From assembly GCF_003284585.1 (NCBI RefSeq), contig NZ_QKRX01000009.1, positions 99,487-163,486 on the forward strand: 64,000 bases of DNA. Reading direction: 5' to 3'. The DNA is from Nitrincola tibetensis. GTDB lineage: Bacteria; Pseudomonadota; Gammaproteobacteria; Pseudomonadales; Balneatricaceae. The notes below the pieces were generated by a model. The model was not told the origin of the DNA. It ran no database searches and was given only the letters and a program-made list of their open reading frames with translations. Of this stretch, positions 26,969 to 36,710 are shown piece after piece; the stretch's first letter is position 1; every line of letters starts with the position of its first letter. The position numbers and the translations under genes were made by a program.

Positions 26969-27607
26969 GTGAGCAAGCCACCCTATATGCAACCACACCT
27001 TGCCAAACGCTTAAGTGCACCAGCCGCACTGCGCAATCGTGAGCCTATTCGTCAAGCGCTTTCACCTCATTTACCTATTCCGGCGTCTGTTTTAGAGATC
27101 GCCTCAGGCACGGGCGAGCATGCTCTGTATTTATCCGACAACTTAGTCCAAGTCACATGTTGGCAACCGACGGATGTTGATAGCACTGCACTTGAGAGCA
27201 TTAATGCATGGCAAACAGACGCCAAAACAAACAAACTGCTGCCAGCTGCTTTTTTGGATGTACTGGCTAATCCTTCACCGCCCCTTACGCCCTTTAATAC
27301 TCTGATTGCCATCAATATGGTGCATATTGCTCCCTGGACTGCAACAGAAGGTTTGATGCGTTTGGCCAATCGCCACTTGCCCGTTGGAGGCATCGTCTAC
27401 TTATATGGCCCGTATTGGCAGTCCGGTGTTGATCCTGCCCCCAGTAATCTCGCGTTTGATGCATCCTTACGCGAGCGCAATCCTCTATGGGGAATTCGAC
27501 ATTTAGACGAAGTCGTCGAACTGGCACGATGCAACCAACTGCACCTGAAAACCTGCATTGACATGCCCGCCAATAACTTGTCGGTCATTTTTACACGCAC
27601 GGATTAA
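26969..27607 (+). CDS. DUF938 family SAM-dependent methyltransferase
   Basis: This 212-residue protein is the small DUF938 class I methyltransferase-like protein. The SAM-binding loop VLEIASGTGEHALYLS lies near residues 41-56, followed by WQPTDVD, then INMVHIAPW and GGIVYLYGPYWQSG. RNPLWGIRHLDEV is a further conserved family block. The substrate is not known for the family. It has its own upstream region and no obvious operon partner. A 7-bp GC-rich hairpin with a TCGC loop lies 90 bases downstream (27698-27715) but lacks a U tract. Confidence 0.9.
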   Translation: MSKPPYMQPHLAKRLSAPAALRNREPIRQALSPHLPIPASVLEIASGTGEHALYLSDNLVQVTCWQPTDVDSTALESINAWQTDAKTNKLLPAAFLDVLANPSPPLTPFNTLIAINMVHIAPWTATEGLMRLANRHLPVGGIVYLYGPYWQSGVDPAPSNLAFDASLRERNPLWGIRHLDEVVELARCNQLHLKTCIDMPANNLSVIFTRTD

Positions 27608-27813
27608 CCGCACAGGTAGTAGAATCATAGATCTTAAAGTGTCCACACGATCTAAAGATGCTCAACATTCTTCTTGCACAAGATCAACAATCTGGGCACA
27701 GGCTTCGCAGCCTGTTGTATAAAATACGATAAATCAATAACAGCTCATACACAAAGACCTCAACAGTGCTAAACTTGTAATTAGATAGTTTGTATGGATA
27801 TTAAGGATAGGTA

Positions 27814-29010
27814 ATGAAAGCAAAAAGAATGATCCGCTTACTCGATAATGCTGATGCAGCCGTTTTACTGTTAAAGCAGGACAAAGAGCAAGGCTCTAAT
27901 CTTAGCTTTCGAGATCTTCCATCCCCGTATCGAAAACAAATTTTTAACTGGGCTCTTAATGAGGACTCTGAGTACCTAGATCTCGAATCGCATCGTTTTC
28001 AACGACTGCGGGATAAACGCCATCAAATGATTGTTGGACATTCAGGTGATCGCTATAACCTGCAACGGACACTATTGCTTAAACTCCTACCCGAGTTACA
28101 AAAAGGTGGCGAGCCATACAATGCAACCGCAAGTGTCTTAGGCCCGCTCTTGGGTTGGGATAATTGCGTCGTTGCCAAACGCGTAAGCGCAAAAGAATTG
28201 GACATGCTTGGCTTTTGGAGCCATGGCAATCTTAAATCTCCGCAACATCACTCATTGGCTGGCAATGCCGCTCAGAACCTCTATGAAGGACTGCATCGTT
28301 TACATCAAAGCGCGATCTGTCGTGAGTTTCCCTTAGACTCGATGCTTTCACAAACCCCATCGGCTCTCTGGATAGGTCATCGCATCGACTTACCAGATAA
28401 TCATGGTACGGGGCACATTTGCGCCTGGGGCAAACCAGACTTGCTCGACACGGACACAAGTGCATGGTTGATTGCATTGGCGGCCGATACCCTTGGCGCT
28501 TGGCTATTAACGCAATCGCCCTCTGGTGAAAAAAACTATGAACATAGCACCGAACCTCGCGACTTACTGACCTCGCTTCCTGGACGCAAAACCTTTGATC
28601 TCGCCCTACAGCATACAGTTGAAGCCTACAAACAACGCCAACAAGACTGCTTAATTGCATTGGTTGATATTCACGGTTTTTCTGAGATTAACAATACCTA
28701 TGGCCGCGAACAGGGCGATCTTCTTTTAAAACGCCTAGCCGATGAGTTACTCGAAATGAGTCGTCGTAAGGATCAAGTGTTTCGATTTGGCGGCGATGAG
28801 TTTATGTTATTAATGCCCTTAACCAAAGGTCGCCCTCCTGTTGCTAAGCGCCTCAAAGCCATTGAGTCGACCCTGCAAGAGAACCACCCTGAGTTCAAGC
28901 TGAGCTATTCGATGGCAACTCTGTCCGATGTGAAAGGCAGTGCTGAAGATCTCATGCTAAAAATTGATCAAGAATTGAACGATTTCAAACAAAGTTCTAA
29001 ACTCAGTTGA
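27814..29010 (+). CDS. GGDEF domain protein (putative diguanylate cyclase)
   Basis: This 398-residue protein makes or senses c-di-GMP. The C-terminal ~160 residues form a GGDEF domain with an intact active site, FRFGGDEFMLLMPL, and the upstream ALVDIHGFSEINNTYGREQGD segment. An RxxD I-site was not clearly seen. The N-terminal ~230 residues have no transmembrane segment and may be a GAF-like sensor; I do not recognise it. GGATAG precedes the ATG. The gene stands alone before the tetR-efflux operon. Confidence 0.88.
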   Translation: MKAKRMIRLLDNADAAVLLLKQDKEQGSNLSFRDLPSPYRKQIFNWALNEDSEYLDLESHRFQRLRDKRHQMIVGHSGDRYNLQRTLLLKLLPELQKGGEPYNATASVLGPLLGWDNCVVAKRVSAKELDMLGFWSHGNLKSPQHHSLAGNAAQNLYEGLHRLHQSAICREFPLDSMLSQTPSALWIGHRIDLPDNHGTGHICAWGKPDLLDTDTSAWLIALAADTLGAWLLTQSPSGEKNYEHSTEPRDLLTSLPGRKTFDLALQHTVEAYKQRQQDCLIALVDIHGFSEINNTYGREQGDLLLKRLADELLEMSRRKDQVFRFGGDEFMLLMPLTKGRPPVAKRLKAIESTLQENHPEFKLSYSMATLSDVKGSAEDLMLKIDQELNDFKQSSKLS

Positions 29011-29051
29011 TCCAATTGCTGCAGTGCACAGTAAAAAGTGTTGAAGTAATA

Positions 29052-29078
29052 TTGTACTGACCGGTCAGTAAATATAAA
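29052..29078 (+). promoter_or_regulatory. Promoter with TetR-type operator for the efflux operon
   Basis: A perfect 16-bp palindrome, TACTGACCGGTCAGTA, spans 29055-29070. It lies between a weak -35-like TTGTAC (29052-29057) and a -10-like TATAAA (29073-29078), so a bound repressor would block polymerase. TGACCGGTCA-type sites are typical for AcrR/TetR regulators, and the tetR gene starts 41 bases downstream, which suggests autoregulation of the whole operon. Confidence 0.8.
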
Positions 29079-29111
29079 CTAGCACTTTTAGGACAATTGG
29101 TTTAAAACTGA

Positions 29112-29735
29112 ATGAACAAAGGCAGACCCCCTACTCACTGCCGCGAGTACTTATTACAGCGCGGCATTGAGCTTTTCTACAAAAATGGGTACCACGGTAC
29201 CGGCCTCAGTCTTATCTTAAAAGCGTGTGGTGTATCTAAAGGCTCTTTCTATAACTTTTTCGAAAGCAAAGAAGCCTATGCCGTCGAAGTCATCGAATAC
29301 TACGAAGCCATTGAGCATGATCGCTGGCAATTAGAATGGTCGCTATTAGAAGGCAATCATGCAACCCGCATGCGAAAAATGCTTGAAAACACAATCGAAA
29401 ACTTCGATGAAGCCAAAGAGAACCTCGGTTGCCTCATCACCAACCTATCGGGTGAAATTGGTGGCGAATCTCCAGAGTTTCGTTTGGCCATTAAAAATGC
29501 CACCAACAAAGTCTTAGGCTTTATAGAAGAAGATATTCGCATTTGCCAAGCCGAAGGCAGTGTCAGAGATGATCTTCCCGCTGCCACTATCGCAACCATG
29601 ATCTGGCATTTATGGCAAGGTGCTTTGCTGCGTATGAAAGTGGAAGGTTCAAAACAACCCTTACGTGACACCATATCGCTCACTTGGGACTACCTGCTAA
29701 AACCTATTTCTGTTCAGAAAGGATATTCAGTATGA
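29112..29735 (+). CDS. TetR/AcrR family repressor of the RND efflux operon
   Basis: This 207-residue protein has an N-terminal TetR helix-turn-helix (GIELFYKNGYHGTGLSLILK, then ACGVSKGSFYNFFESKEAYA) and an all-helical ligand domain with Cys residues (NLGCLITNL). It is the first gene of an operon with adaptor, pump and outer-membrane channel. Its stop overlaps the adaptor start as ATGA. The palindrome just upstream is the likely operator. The ligand is unknown; such regulators usually bind drugs or reactive electrophiles. Confidence 0.9.
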   Translation: MNKGRPPTHCREYLLQRGIELFYKNGYHGTGLSLILKACGVSKGSFYNFFESKEAYAVEVIEYYEAIEHDRWQLEWSLLEGNHATRMRKMLENTIENFDEAKENLGCLITNLSGEIGGESPEFRLAIKNATNKVLGFIEEDIRICQAEGSVRDDLPAATIATMIWHLWQGALLRMKVEGSKQPLRDTISLTWDYLLKPISVQKGYSV

Positions 29736-30808
29736 AATCTTACGTACCGCCAAAACCTTTTTTGCTTCTACCGCTTTTAAGTTTAACGCTTTTATTGGCA
29801 CCCGTGGTTTTTGCTGAGGATGCGCCACCAAGAGGTGGACTGCCAGCAGAGGTTCATCGCGTTGAAATTGCAAGCCTGGATCATGTTCTGCGCGGGGTAG
29901 GAACACTGCGGGCCAATGAGTCGGTTATCATTCGATCCGAGATTAGCGGTCGCGTTGAATCTATATTATTCAACGAAGGCGAGATGGTCACTCAAGGTCA
30001 GGAGTTATTTCGCTTAGACAGTGCATCTTACAATGCAGAATTGGCTCAAGCACAAGCGCAAGCGAACTTGAGTCGCCAAGAATACCAACGCGCTTCCGAT
30101 TTGTTAGAGCGTCGTGTGGGATCTCAAAATGAAAGAGACACTAAATTGGCTCAACTGAGAGTCAACGAGGCCCAGGTTGAGTTTGCAAAAACAAGCCTTG
30201 ATAAAACACGAATTCGGGCACCCTTTGCTGGAATGATTGGTTTACGCCACATCAGCCCTGGCGACTTTATTACCTCTGGACAAGACCTTGTCGAGCTCAC
30301 CGACTTCTCTGAAATGAAGATCGACTTCGCCATGCCTGAGCGGAATCTTGGCCAACTCAGTATCGGTCAAACGATTATGATTGAAGTTGACGCCTTTCCT
30401 GGCGAGCAGTTTAGCGGTGAAATTTTCGCTATATCTCCTTCATCGAACGCGCGTAGCCACAACATTAATGTCCGTGCCAATATTCCGAATCCTGATGGGC
30501 GCTTAAGGCCTGGGCTTTTCTCTAAGATTGAGATTGTTATAGGTCGCGATGATCAAGCCATTATGATTCCTGAGCAAGCAATCATGCCGTTAGACAATGC
30601 ATTTTTTGTCATGAAAATGGATGAAAATAACATGTTAAGCATGGTACCTGTCACCATGGGTGCACGCCGCTTTGGAGAGGTTCAAATAACCGAAGGCTTA
30701 GCGCCTGGCGATGTCGTGGTCACTGCAGGACAAATCAAACTGCAGCCGGGTATGCCCATTACTCCCTTATTCTCACCTTCTGAAACTTCATCAGGATCCG
30801 ATGTATGA
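29732..30808 (+). CDS. RND efflux periplasmic adaptor (membrane fusion protein)
   Basis: This is the adaptor that links the RND pump to the TolC-type channel. It is 358 residues from ATG 29732, chosen because AAGGA lies upstream and the ATG overlaps the tetR stop (ATGA). An upstream frame extension would only add sequence inside tetR. The signal peptide (LLLPLLSLTLLLAPVVFA) is followed by lipoyl halves (SGRVESILFNEGEMVTQGQ and TRIRAPFAGMIG), a helical hairpin and beta-barrel segments. Its stop overlaps the pump start by ATGA, so translation is coupled. Confidence 0.93.
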   Translation: MKSYVPPKPFLLLPLLSLTLLLAPVVFAEDAPPRGGLPAEVHRVEIASLDHVLRGVGTLRANESVIIRSEISGRVESILFNEGEMVTQGQELFRLDSASYNAELAQAQAQANLSRQEYQRASDLLERRVGSQNERDTKLAQLRVNEAQVEFAKTSLDKTRIRAPFAGMIGLRHISPGDFITSGQDLVELTDFSEMKIDFAMPERNLGQLSIGQTIMIEVDAFPGEQFSGEIFAISPSSNARSHNINVRANIPNPDGRLRPGLFSKIEIVIGRDDQAIMIPEQAIMPLDNAFFVMKMDENNMLSMVPVTMGARRFGEVQITEGLAPGDVVVTAGQIKLQPGMPITPLFSPSETSSGSDV

Positions 30809-33800
30809 TACTTTCTGACATCAGTATCAAACGCCCCGTACTGGCGAGCGTGATCAGCTTACTGGTCTTACTGATAGGACTCATTTCCTATGATCGTTTG
30901 ACCATCCGCGAATACCCTAAAATAGACATTCCCGTTGTGAGTGTTGACACATCTTATCCGGGTGCAAGCGCATCTATCATCGAATCTCAGGTTACTAAAA
31001 TTATTGAAGACTCGCTTTCGGGAATTGAAGGGATTGATTACATGTCATCAATCAGTCGCTCCGAGCGCAGCCAAATCAGTATTAACTTCAAAATTGACCG
31101 GGATCCGGACTCAGCCGCTAATGACGTACGTGACCGTGTCAGCCGTGTGCGCGGCATGTTACCTGATGGTATTGACGAACCCATCGTTGCTAAATCAGAA
31201 GCAGATGCCCAGCCCATCATTTGGATAGCCTTGTCTTCCGATGTCCATGACCCGATGGAAGTCAGTGAATATGCAGAGCGCCGCGTACGCGATCCCCTGC
31301 AAACGGTGGCAGGAGTTGCGAATGTTGTTTTAGGTGGTGAGCGCCGTTACTCTATGCGGGTATGGCTTGATCCTGCCAGAATGGCTGCCTATGGTGTCAT
31401 CCCTCAAGATATCGAGGAAGCCTTAAGAAGCCAGAACGTTGAAATTCCAGCGGGCCGAATTGAAAGCCGCGACCGCGAGTTCACCATCCTTGCGCAAACC
31501 GATCTAAATGAGACGGAAGAGTTCGAACAAGTCATTATTCGTAATGATAATGGCTATGCTGTGCGTTTAGAGGATGTTGCACGCATTGAAATTGGCCCCG
31601 AGGTTGAACGCAACTACGCTCGCTTTAATGGCGAAAATGCGATTGCCCTAGGGGTGGTTCGCCAATCAACGGCAAACCCCTTGGATGTATCTGAAGGTGT
31701 GCGCACCATGCTGGATAGCATTAGTGCCAACCTTCCTGAAGGCATGCATGTTCAAATTGCCTATGACTCTTCGGTGTTTATTGAAAAGTCGATCGAATCT
31801 GTATTCCAAACACTGATTATGGCTGGCGCTTTAGTGGTGCTCGTTATCTTTTTCTTCTTGCGCAACCCAAGAGCAACGCTGATTCCTGTCGTCACCATTC
31901 CGCTGTCCTTGATTGGCGCCTTTGCGATGATGTATGCGATGGATTTTTCCATCAACACACTGACCTTGCTCGCACTAGTACTGGCCATCGGGTTGGTGGT
32001 GGATGATGCAATCGTTATGTTGGAGAACATCTTCCGACATGTTGAGGAAGGTCTTGATCCCATTCAAGCCGCTTTTAAAGGCAGCAGAGAAATAGGCTTT
32101 GCGATCGTTGCCACCACGGCAACACTTGTCGCCGTATTCGTACCGGTTAGTTTTTCAAGCGGACAAACCGGTCGGCTTTTCACTGAGTTTGCTCTAACAC
32201 TTGCTGGCGCAGTTGTGGTTTCAACGTTTATCGCACTAACACTGTCACCGATGCTTTGCTCTCGGCTACTCAAACACGAGAAAAAGCACAGTGCACTGTT
32301 TAACGTAATCGAAAGCGCTCTAAACAATACGAGCAAAGGCTATCATTGGCTGTTAGAAAAAACGCTGAGCTCTAAAACCTTAACCTTAGCGATTATGGCA
32401 TTGAGCGTTGCTGGCAGCGTCTTTTTCTACGGAAAATTACCGCAAGAACTGGCTCCCATTGAAGACCGCGGCACCATAATGACCTTCTCGGTCAACCCTG
32501 ATGGCTCATCCGTTGATTACGTTAACCGTTATGCTAAGCAAGTCGAGGCGATTATTTCAGGCATCCCTGAACGCACGCACCACTTCAGCATCACTGGCTT
32601 TCCGAGTGAAACCAACTCGCTCAACTTCGTTCGTTTAGAGGACTGGGAAAACCGCACTCGCTCTCAACAAGCCGTGGCAGAAGAGCTCACAGGACGCATT
32701 TATGGTGGCGTAACGGGCAACATGTCGTTTGCGATCAATCTACCCTCTTTAGGTCAAAGCTTTATTTCACGTCCTGTCGAGTTTATTGTCAAAACGACCG
32801 GAGATTATCAAGACTTAAAAGTCATCACCGATGCCCTGTTGGCTAAAGTGGCTGAAAATCCGAACTTCGTGCAAGTCGATACCGATTTAAAGCTCAACAA
32901 GCCTGAACTGAAAGTAACCTTACAGCGTGATAAAGTCGCGGAAGCGGGACTCAATGTGCGCGATGTCGGCCGCAGCCTAGAAACATTTATGGCAGGACGC
33001 AGCCTGACTCGCTTTAAACGTGCCGGTGAGCAGTACGACGTTATTCTTCAAGTTGAAGATGAGATGCGTCGCACTCGTGATGATATCGCCAATTTGTATG
33101 TGCGAGCTGCCAATGGTGAAATGATTCAGATGGGCAACCTCATCACCATTGAGGAAACCGTCGCTCCACGCGAACTGAACCATTTTGATAAACTCAAAGC
33201 GGTTAAAATTCAGTCAATGCTGGTACCTGGTTACAGTATCGGCGATGCGCTTTCATTCATGGAAGCCGCTTTAGCTGAGGTTGATCCTACCGCCTTGTTT
33301 GACTATGGTGGTCAATCGCGGGAATTCAAAGAATCCAGTAATGCAATGCAAACCACCTTCGTGCTGTCGCTTATCTTTATCTTCTTGGTATTGGCCGCTC
33401 AGTTCGAAAGCTTCAAAAATCCTCTGATTATCATGTTGGCGGTACCACCGGCTTTAACTGGTGCTCTGATCGCGCTGTTTTATTCAGGTGGATCGATTAA
33501 CATTTATAGTCAAATTGGCTTAATAACCCTTGTCGGACTGGTTACCAAACATGGTATTCTTATTATTGAGTTTGCGAATCAGTTACAGGACAAAGGAATG
33601 GAGCTCCGGGATTCAATTATTGAAGCCGCCTCCCTGCGTCTGCGTCCTATTTTAATGACAACGGGCGCAACCGTTTTAGGAACCTTGCCTCTGGCAATGG
33701 CAGTGGGTGCAGGTGCTGAATCTCGACAACAAATTGGCTGGGTCATTGTAGGTGGAATGCTATTGGGTACACTGTTAACCTTATTTGTCATTCCGACCAT

Positions 33801-33858
33801 TTACAGTATTTTTGGTAAACGTAACTTCCGTGAAGTGAAACCTGACTATGAAAATTAA
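30805..33858 (+). CDS. RND multidrug efflux pump, HAE1 type
   Basis: This inner-membrane proton antiporter has 1017 residues, normal for the hydrophobe/amphiphile exporter class. It starts MILSDISIKRPVLASVISLL and has the porter-domain segments DTSYPGASASIIESQVTKII and GIDYMSSISRSE. The TM4 proton-relay LVLAIGLVVDDAIVMLEN carries the paired Asp residues, and the C-terminal half ends with VGLVTKHGILIIEFANQL and PLAMAVGAGAESRQQIGWV. It overlaps the adaptor stop and the channel gene start. Substrates cannot be deduced. Confidence 0.95.
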   Translation: MILSDISIKRPVLASVISLLVLLIGLISYDRLTIREYPKIDIPVVSVDTSYPGASASIIESQVTKIIEDSLSGIEGIDYMSSISRSERSQISINFKIDRDPDSAANDVRDRVSRVRGMLPDGIDEPIVAKSEADAQPIIWIALSSDVHDPMEVSEYAERRVRDPLQTVAGVANVVLGGERRYSMRVWLDPARMAAYGVIPQDIEEALRSQNVEIPAGRIESRDREFTILAQTDLNETEEFEQVIIRNDNGYAVRLEDVARIEIGPEVERNYARFNGENAIALGVVRQSTANPLDVSEGVRTMLDSISANLPEGMHVQIAYDSSVFIEKSIESVFQTLIMAGALVVLVIFFFLRNPRATLIPVVTIPLSLIGAFAMMYAMDFSINTLTLLALVLAIGLVVDDAIVMLENIFRHVEEGLDPIQAAFKGSREIGFAIVATTATLVAVFVPVSFSSGQTGRLFTEFALTLAGAVVVSTFIALTLSPMLCSRLLKHEKKHSALFNVIESALNNTSKGYHWLLEKTLSSKTLTLAIMALSVAGSVFFYGKLPQELAPIEDRGTIMTFSVNPDGSSVDYVNRYAKQVEAIISGIPERTHHFSITGFPSETNSLNFVRLEDWENRTRSQQAVAEELTGRIYGGVTGNMSFAINLPSLGQSFISRPVEFIVKTTGDYQDLKVITDALLAKVAENPNFVQVDTDLKLNKPELKVTLQRDKVAEAGLNVRDVGRSLETFMAGRSLTRFKRAGEQYDVILQVEDEMRRTRDDIANLYVRAANGEMIQMGNLITIEETVAPRELNHFDKLKAVKIQSMLVPGYSIGDALSFMEAALAEVDPTALFDYGGQSREFKESSNAMQTTFVLSLIFIFLVLAAQFESFKNPLIIMLAVPPALTGALIALFYSGGSINIYSQIGLITLVGLVTKHGILIIEFANQLQDKGMELRDSIIEAASLRLRPILMTTGATVLGTLPLAMAVGAGAESRQQIGWVIVGGMLLGTLLTLFVIPTIYSIFGKRNFREVKPDYEN

Positions 33859-33868
33859 GGATCGGCTT

Positions 33869-35161
33869 GTGAAAAAGTCAAATATCGTATGGTTACCTAT
33901 CCTCGTCAGCTCGTTGCTGATGAGTGCTCCAGCCTTCTCTGGACCTTTGCAGGATCTTTACCGCTTAGCATTGGAAAACGATCCGCAACTTAAACGTGCG
34001 GAAGCAGAGTTTATGGCAGGCCAAGAAGCCCCAATCCAAGGTAAGGCTGCCCTTCTTCCTCGTGTTGATTTTTCGGCGAGCACTTCAGAAAGTGCTAACT
34101 CCAATGGCCGCACGGGTTATAACGTTAGCTTAAGCCAGCCTGTCTATGCCAGAGCGGCCTACTATAATTTCAGATCCAGCGAGCTCAGCGCAGAAGTCTC
34201 TGCTCTTGAGTTTGATAAAGCACAGCAAGACATTATCCTCCGCAGTGTGCAAAATTATCTAGAAGTACTCAGAACCAAGAGTGTACTTGAAAATGCTCTG
34301 GCTCAAGAGCGTGCCCTTCAGCGCCGTCTGGATCAGGTCAACGCACAGTTTGAAGTGGGCTTAATTGCCATCACTGATGTGCAAGAAGCTCAGGCAACCT
34401 TTGACAATGCCGTTGTTCAACGTATTGACGCCGAAGGTGCTTTGCAAAACTCTTTCGAAGCACTCGAGCGCTTAACTGGCCAACCCTTTAATCAGGTCGG
34501 CAGCTTACGTGCTGAGTACCCGATTGTCGCTGTTGAGCCTGCAGACCCAAGCGCTTGGCTTGAAAAAGCCTTAGAAGGAAATCTGGAATTACAAATCGTT
34601 GAGCTTCAGGTAGACTCTTCACGCCGTAATGTTCAAAGCAAGCGCAGCGAACACCTGCCAACCGTGAGCGTTAGTTTAACGCACTCTAATGCTCGCCCCC
34701 ATGGCGGTAACAGCAACGGCTGGTCTGACGATAACACCTTGGCATTAAATCTAAACCTACCCCTGTATCGCGGTGATGCCATCAACTCCGCACAGCGTCA
34801 AGCAGAACACCAGTACATTGCCACTGGACATGCCTTAGATGATACACAACGCGCCGTTACAGAAAGCACTCGTACCCTTCTAAGAACACTCCAAACCAGC
34901 GTTCAGAGTGTTAAGGCACGTGAACAAAGCATTCTTTCGCGGGAAACAGCTTTGCGAGCAACTGAAGAAGGCTTTAATGTTGGAACACGAAACGTCGTGG
35001 ATGTATTGCAAGCAGAGCAAGCGCTATTTGAAGCACGCTTGGCTTACTCAAATGCACGCATTGATCACGTGAATACACTGTTTCGCTTTAAACAAACGCT
35101 GGGAACCTTGAGCCCGGAAGACGTGACGGCACTGGACAACTGGTTGCTTGACCGCGACTAA
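33869..35161 (+). CDS. TolC-family outer-membrane efflux channel
   Basis: This is the outer-membrane factor of the tripartite pump. I chose GTG 33869, which has AAGGA 7 bases upstream and gives a clean signal peptide (MKKSNIVWLPILVSSLLMSA). ATG 33848 is also in frame, adds seven residues and overlaps the pump gene. The mature chain has the two repeats of the family (LALENDPQLKRAEAEF and ALEGNLELQIVELQV), long helices, and the GFNVGTRNVVDVLQAEQALF motif near the C-terminus. It ends the operon before a strong terminator. Confidence 0.93.
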   Translation: MKKSNIVWLPILVSSLLMSAPAFSGPLQDLYRLALENDPQLKRAEAEFMAGQEAPIQGKAALLPRVDFSASTSESANSNGRTGYNVSLSQPVYARAAYYNFRSSELSAEVSALEFDKAQQDIILRSVQNYLEVLRTKSVLENALAQERALQRRLDQVNAQFEVGLIAITDVQEAQATFDNAVVQRIDAEGALQNSFEALERLTGQPFNQVGSLRAEYPIVAVEPADPSAWLEKALEGNLELQIVELQVDSSRRNVQSKRSEHLPTVSVSLTHSNARPHGGNSNGWSDDNTLALNLNLPLYRGDAINSAQRQAEHQYIATGHALDDTQRAVTESTRTLLRTLQTSVQSVKAREQSILSRETALRATEEGFNVGTRNVVDVLQAEQALFEARLAYSNARIDHVNTLFRFKQTLGTLSPEDVTALDNWLLDRD

Positions 35162-35186
35162 TACAAAAGCAACTGATATAAAAAAA

Positions 35187-35217
35187 GCTCCCTGAATCAT
35201 CTTCAGGGAGCCTTTTT
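35187..35217 (+). terminator. Bidirectional Rho-independent terminator
   Basis: The 10-bp arms GCTCCCTGAA and TTCAGGGAGC enclose a 5-base loop, followed by CTTTTT and preceded by an A-run. It ends the efflux operon and can also serve the convergent minus-strand gene that stops at 35235. Confidence 0.93.
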
Positions 35218-35234
35218 CAATTGGCTATCTAGGC

Positions 35235-36020
35235 TTAATGAACGACTGGCCTGTCTTCTTCCTCGAAAGGAATAATCATTTCACCTGCACTGTCCAACTC
35301 TAGCGCTCCCATACTCCCTGCAATATCGAGCAGAGACTGTAAGAGCAAATCGGTCAAGTGCAAACTAACAATCAATCCCGCCGGCGGATTATCACCAAAC
35401 ATTTCCTCGTCTATGCGATCATCAATTCTAAGACCCAGTAGCAGAGGATTTTCAAGAATTAAAGGGGCTAAATCCTCCGGTGAAAACACTGAATAATCCG
35501 ATGCAATCTGCACCGCCAATTGATAAGCATTGTGAGGTTCGCTGTTCAGCTTTTCGGTATAGTCTTGCTCTGCCGCCATGAAAATTCGACCTAGCTCACT
35601 TTGCTGATGGGCCAGATTGGGCTTAGCCGAACTGAAATCGGTATAGCTAACCGGTTTGACGCGGTCCAGCTCTGCGGCATCCACCATAAACTGCCCTTGA
35701 TCATCCACATCCAGCCAACCACGGTTAACAGCAACCGCAAGAAGCCCTTCAAGCGTCGCAGCGACAACGTTGCTGTAGACGATGGCTCCCACAGAGGGGT
35801 TATCCATTTCGGTTGGATCTTCTATTAAACCTGACGGTCGAGCAGCGAGGATTTTAGGATCTTGGCTGATCATTTCAGCCATACGTTGCGGATCGGCCAT
35901 CAACATCTGATGCGCTATATGATGCGCAATCAAATAAGGTTGATGGTGCCCTTGTACTTCAACAGCTTCGACATATTTGAGTCGAACTCTGTCTAGCAGA
36001 TCGGCTAATGATTTGCTCAT
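35235..36020 (-). CDS. Conserved hypothetical protein, cytoplasmic
   Basis: This 261-residue acidic protein has no signal peptide or membrane segment. It is Leu- and Asp-rich and appears helical. It has two roughly similar halves that each contain a Gln-rich helix and an 'LAPLILENPLLLGLR/AEMISQDPKILAARP' type segment, hinting at an internal repeat. I do not recognise a family. It is the last gene of a row running dcd, the 213-residue hypothetical, then this one, separated by 16 and 32 bases, so it is probably co-transcribed. Confidence 0.6.
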   Translation of the reverse strand: MSKSLADLLDRVRLKYVEAVEVQGHHQPYLIAHHIAHQMLMADPQRMAEMISQDPKILAARPSGLIEDPTEMDNPSVGAIVYSNVVAATLEGLLAVAVNRGWLDVDDQGQFMVDAAELDRVKPVSYTDFSSAKPNLAHQQSELGRIFMAAEQDYTEKLNSEPHNAYQLAVQIASDYSVFSPEDLAPLILENPLLLGLRIDDRIDEEMFGDNPPAGLIVSLHLTDLLLQSLLDIAGSMGALELDSAGEMIIPFEEEDRPVVH

Positions 36021-36052
36021 CCGTGTTCTCCATTTATGCTGAATTCTGTGAA

Positions 36053-36694
36053 CTAATGAAGCGTTATTCCTAAAGGTTTAACGCTATCTTTGATTTTGTC
36101 AAAAGCATTGCGCAACTCTTCTAGTGGAATCAGACCAAAATCAAGCGGATCGGCGGGTATTTCAAACCAATCCAACGACCAGATACGAGTCATTATTTCA
36201 AACTCGCCGATGATCGCATCAAGAAAAATCATAACGGCCTCAACACGCGCATCCATTTCAAGAACTTCAGGAAGTGCATCCATGTACACTGCTAACTGGA
36301 GACGCCCCTCAATAAGACGGAGTGAACACCAGTAGTCTTCTATACGGCATTCTTCATCGCCTAGATTCACACAGGAGGGCACTGGATCGCAACGATCATT
36401 AAATGCCCTAAATTCTATTCCCCTGAGTGCAGGCGCAGCGCTGATCAAACTCAATACTGAGTGAATTGATTCAGGATAACCATCACAACCAAACACCATT
36501 TCAACTGGCCCTTCCCCTTCTTCGCGTTCAAAGTGGAAAGTTAAGTTACGATCAATTTTATGCAAAATATCACGGTAATGGTCAAGTAAAAGATCGGCAT
36601 CAAAATAAGTATCGTTTTGACTGTCGAGCAATTGATCTAATGTTTGCTCAAGTTGCTGCCAAAAAGCAACAATTTGTTCGTAATTAACAATCAT
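36053..36694 (-). CDS. Hypothetical protein downstream of dcd
   Basis: I set the start at ATG 36694, giving 213 residues (MIVNYEQIVAFWQQLEQTL). The frame stays open to 36796, but that part overlaps the end of dcd and is probably not translated. The protein is acidic, has four Cys (CDPVPSC, EECRIEDYWC), and includes the segment YWCSLRLIEGRLQLAVYMDA. Its overall look is that of a soluble domain of unknown function. It starts 16 bases after the dcd stop and is followed by another unknown gene, so a small operon with dcd is likely. Confidence 0.6.
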   Translation of the reverse strand: MIVNYEQIVAFWQQLEQTLDQLLDSQNDTYFDADLLLDHYRDILHKIDRNLTFHFEREEGEGPVEMVFGCDGYPESIHSVLSLISAAPALRGIEFRAFNDRCDPVPSCVNLGDEECRIEDYWCSLRLIEGRLQLAVYMDALPEVLEMDARVEAVMIFLDAIIGEFEIMTRIWSLDWFEIPADPLDFGLIPLEELRNAFDKIKDSVKPLGITLH

Positions 36695-36710
36695 ATATTT
36701 CGATGCTTTT

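Noticed and set aside
27698..27715. Hairpin downstream of the DUF938 gene considered as a terminator
   Set aside because: The 7-bp stem with TCGC loop is followed by TGTATAAAA, not a U run.
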